This document shows, piece by piece, positions 10,228 to 12,458 of a stretch of DNA of 12,458 bases. The position numbers and the translations under genes are program-made. How positions within the stretch are numbered: position 1 is the first letter of the stretch; the number at the start of each line of letters is the position of its first letter. The notes under the pieces are model-generated. The model ran no database searches. It saw only the letters and a program-made list of their open reading frames with translations, and was not told the DNA's origin. Origin of the DNA: Candidatus Kerfeldbacteria bacterium (GTDB lineage: Bacteria; Patescibacteriota; Patescibacteriia; SBBC01); contig CAINXF010000143.1 of the NCBI GenBank assembly GCA_903854795.1, positions 1 to 12,458 on the forward strand, written 5' to 3'.

Positions 10228-11717
10228 ACGCGACGCCGGTGTTGCATGACGAGCGCGCGGAGGCGCGAGGCCATTCCCACGGAAATGTCCGAACTGCCGA
10301 ATCGCCACCGCCAGTTGTCCTTTCTGGTACCGGGCGTGTTCAGCCGCGCCTCGCTACCGAGGTTGAGGATGTCCTGCAACGGCACGATGACCGAGTTCGC
10401 TCGGCTCGCATAAGCGGCTTTGATCATCAGCCACGCAACGCTCTTTTCGCTCGCACGGAGCATATGTCTGGCCCGCTTCCGCTCCAGTCGTGAGGCGTCG
10501 GTCGTGAACCACCCACGTGTCGTGTTATTGTCGTGCGTGCCGGTGTACGCCACGCAGCGCCGGCTCAGGTTCTTCAACGCATGGATGCTGCCGAGATCGT
10601 CGAAACCGAACTGCAAGACGCGTACGCCCGGCAATTCCAAGTAATTCCTGAACGTAACCACATCGTTAGTAATGAGACCGAGGTCTTCTGCGATGAACGA
10701 CGCGAACGGGAATCGGCGTTGCACGCGATCGAATAATTCCTTTCCCGGTACGGCGTGCCACGACCCATGCCGGCTGCTGTGACTCCCCGCCCTCACGCCC
10801 CACGTCGCGACGTAGCCGCGGAAATGGTCGAGACGTACGACGTCGTACAAGTCGAACGACCGACGGAACCGATTGAGCCACCAGGTAAACCCGTTCGTCG
10901 CCATGTGCTTCCAGTCGTACAGCGGATCGCCCCAGACCTGCCCACGGCTCGAGAAGTAGTCCGGCGGTACTCCGGCGACGAGCTTCGGGCGGCCCATGCG
11001 ATCGAGCATGAAGCCGTGCGGGTTCGACCACGTATCGGCGCTGTCGCGCGTCACGAACAACGGCATGTCGCCGATGACCCTGATGTCGTGCGCATGGACG
11101 TACCGCTTCAAACGACGCCACTGGAGGTCGAACTGCCACTGCGTGAACTTGTGGAATATGATCTGTGCGTGCAGCTTCTCGTGCCACGTCGCTAACGTTT
11201 CCGGTCGCCGGTGCCGTAGCGAGTGTGGCCACCGCGTCCACGGTATCGTGACGCCGAAATACTCCTTCAACGCGGCGAACAGCGCATAATCATACAGCCA
11301 ATAGCGCTCGCGACGGACGAACGCGTTAAAACTCGCTCGTTGCGCCGCGGTTCCGTGCGCGCTGAAATGCTCCCACGCGGTCATCAATACCGCACGTTTC
11401 CGTCGGGCCACCTCTCTGTAGCGTACCGGCTCGTTATCATCGCTCCAAGGCTCAGGCCGTACCGGCAGAAATCCATCGTCCGCCAACAGTTCAGGGCTAA
11501 TGAGAAACCAATTACCCGCGAACGCCGATGACGACGCGTAGGGTGAGCCTACGATATCCGGCACGACCAGCGGCAACAACTGCCAGTACGACTGCTTCGC
11601 GTTCACCAACATGTCGACGAATCGGTACGCAGACGGCCCGAAGTCGCCGATACCATACCTCGACGGGAGCGAGGTCGGGTGCAATAATATACCGGCAGTT
11701 CGGACGGTCTTCTTCAT
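10224..11717 (-). CDS. malQ: 4-alpha-glucanotransferase (amylomaltase, GH77)
   Basis: This 497-residue enzyme has the expected length for amylomaltase. RTAGILLHPTSLPSRYGIGD (6-25) is the family start. VRLDHFRGY has Asp297 as nucleophile, FIAEDLG has Glu344 as acid/base, and YTGTHDNNTT has Asp396 as transition-state stabiliser; QVWGDPLYDW is also conserved. It transfers alpha-1,4-glucan segments between maltodextrins in the cytoplasm, for starch or glycogen turnover. No other glycogen gene is in the window. Its ATG overlaps the stop of the upstream membrane-protein gene (ATGA), so the two form an operon. It ends tail-to-tail with the agmatinase-like gene, sharing CTAG, so no terminator fits between them. 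Confidence 0.95.
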   Translation of the reverse strand: MKKTVRTAGILLHPTSLPSRYGIGDFGPSAYRFVDMLVNAKQSYWQLLPLVVPDIVGSPYASSSAFAGNWFLISPELLADDGFLPVRPEPWSDDNEPVRYREVARRKRAVLMTAWEHFSAHGTAAQRASFNAFVRRERYWLYDYALFAALKEYFGVTIPWTRWPHSLRHRRPETLATWHEKLHAQIIFHKFTQWQFDLQWRRLKRYVHAHDIRVIGDMPLFVTRDSADTWSNPHGFMLDRMGRPKLVAGVPPDYFSSRGQVWGDPLYDWKHMATNGFTWWLNRFRRSFDLYDVVRLDHFRGYVATWGVRAGSHSSRHGSWHAVPGKELFDRVQRRFPFASFIAEDLGLITNDVVTFRNYLELPGVRVLQFGFDDLGSIHALKNLSRRCVAYTGTHDNNTTRGWFTTDASRLERKRARHMLRASEKSVAWLMIKAAYASRANSVIVPLQDILNLGSEARLNTPGTRKDNWRWRFGSSDISVGMASRLRALVMQHRRRV

Positions 11718-12458
11718 GAAGGCTGTGGGTTATTCTCACGCGATGACGCGACGACATTCACGATACCCAGCGCGATGACCTCGATCAGGATCATCACGGC
11801 CCTACTCAATACCGCGAGAAGGACCGCGGCACCAGCGCCCATGAACGGTGCCAGAAGGAACGCGAGCACGGCCTCACGTACACCAAGACCGCTCGGCGTG
11901 ATGAAGCTCAAATACCCGACGAGCCAACTCACAAGGAACACGCCGGACACTACGGCGACATCGGTGATGTCGCGCATCTGCAAACCGAGCGCTTTTGCAG
12001 TGCACGCTTGGAACACGGCAAACGAGAGCCATGCAACCGCCATCCACACGAACGATCGTCCAAGTCCGCTGGTCGCCGGGATCTTGTCCTTCTTCCTCAC
12101 GATCCGGTACACCAGTGCAACGCTCCAACGAGAGATCGATCTGACGCTCACGAGTCCGCATAACATGGCGATGGCCACCAATACGATCGCACGGCCGATA
12201 AAAAGATAGTTCGGGTATGCGATCAACATCAATGCGCTCAACCCGGTCGCGGTCATGATGAGTGCAAGCGCCTCGAGCACCATGCTCGAAAATACGGCCA
12301 CCTTCTCGGCACCGAGACGAGGTGCCATTGCGACCCTGCCGACCACCGACCATACGTTGCCGGGGATGTAGCGAATAATCTCGCCGTTCATCCAGACCTT
12401 ACCGGCAGCCCAAATTTTCGAGGGCACACCGACCGACTCAAGCGCACGCTGCCAGGCA
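11714..12458 (-). CDS. UPF0104 / LPG-synthase-type membrane protein (N-terminus outside window)
   Basis: The frame is open to the window edge, so the gene continues upstream; a GTG at 12427 is only an internal candidate start. RYIPGNVWSVVGRV (19-32 counted from that GTG) and FITPSGLGVREAVLAF (175-190) are the conserved motifs of the lysylphosphatidylglycerol-synthase transmembrane / UPF0104 family (PF03706). About six hydrophobic helices are visible (about 48-71, 74-95, 124-146, 156-178, 184-207 and 205-226). Members act as flippases or accessory proteins for lipid-linked sugars or aminoacyl lipids; a precise role cannot be read here. About 60-80 N-terminal residues are probably missing. The stop overlaps the malQ start (ATGA). 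Confidence 0.8.
   Translation of the reverse strand, partial: AWQRALESVGVPSKIWAAGKVWMNGEIIRYIPGNVWSVVGRVAMAPRLGAEKVAVFSSMVLEALALIMTATGLSALMLIAYPNYLFIGRAIVLVAIAMLCGLVSVRSISRWSVALVYRIVRKKDKIPATSGLGRSFVWMAVAWLSFAVFQACTAKALGLQMRDITDVAVVSGVFLVSWLVGYLSFITPSGLGVREAVLAFLLAPFMGAGAAVLLAVLSRAVMILIEVIALGIVNVVASSRENNPQPS

Noticed and set aside
10666..11241. A 191-codon minus-strand frame inside malQ
   Set aside because: It is an out-of-frame shadow of malQ, with no family features; malQ covers the region with all catalytic residues.
1..12458. CRISPR arrays, insertion sequences, phage or integron elements
   Set aside because: No regularly spaced repeats, transposase, integrase or attachment-site duplications were seen. 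The short repeats present are local hairpins and operators.

Overview
The window is moderately GC-rich bacterial DNA (my impression is somewhat over 55% GC). It carries housekeeping genes packed on both strands, with no insertion sequence, integrase, phage gene or CRISPR array. UGA is used as an ordinary stop (smpB and infC end with it), so this is the standard code. Compact proteins, a stand-alone TrpR/YerC-type regulator, a deoxyhypusine-synthase-like protein, many short 5' leaders and many intrinsic terminators suggest a Patescibacteria/CPR-type genome. That placement is inference from gene content, not something the sequence proves.

Layout. 1-214 is the 5' end of argS (minus). About 230-700 holds a possible 47-codon proline-rich ORF, two hairpins and a rightward promoter. 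700-2567 (minus) holds an ATP-grasp protein resembling glutathionylspermidine synthase and a small HAD protein. 2579-2745 is the leader of the HAD gene: a strong promoter, a 25-codon ORF starting at the predicted transcription start, and an intrinsic terminator whose 5' arm can pair with the end of that ORF. 2752-2879 holds tRNA-His(GUG) and interleaved inverted repeats. 2941-3389 holds the YerC-like repressor gene with two matching palindromic operators and a 34-bp perfect palindrome. 3434-4117 is an Asp/Glu racemase (minus), also preceded by a leader with promoter, small ORF and terminator. 4331-4780 is smpB (plus). 4871-5029 encodes a tiny zinc-finger (zf-HC2) protein. 5130-5592 has no convincing gene. 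5593-6876 is the infC-rpmI-rplT operon with promoter and strong terminator. 6919-8094 (minus) holds a phosphoribosyltransferase and a VanZ-like membrane protein. 8134-10227 (plus) holds tRNA-Asp(GUC), a deoxyhypusine-synthase-like gene and an agmatinase-family gene. 10224-12458 (minus) holds malQ and the 3' part of a UPF0104/LPG-synthase-type membrane protein.

Functional links. Three genes fit polyamine chemistry. The agmatinase-like and DHS-like genes are coupled as a two-gene operon (TAATG overlap). The ATP-grasp protein, about 6 kb away on the other strand, has the architecture of enzymes that ligate peptides to spermidine. The translation set (argS, tRNA-His, tRNA-Asp, smpB, infC, rpmI, rplT) is typical core content.

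The most unusual layer is regulatory. There are candidate leader-peptide attenuators before the HAD and racemase genes, an autoregulatory palindrome that leaves one base before the yerC start codon, a probable non-AUG (AUC) start for infC, and several promoters whose -10 box lies only 6-9 bases from the start codon, implying leaderless mRNAs. These are hypotheses from sequence alone.
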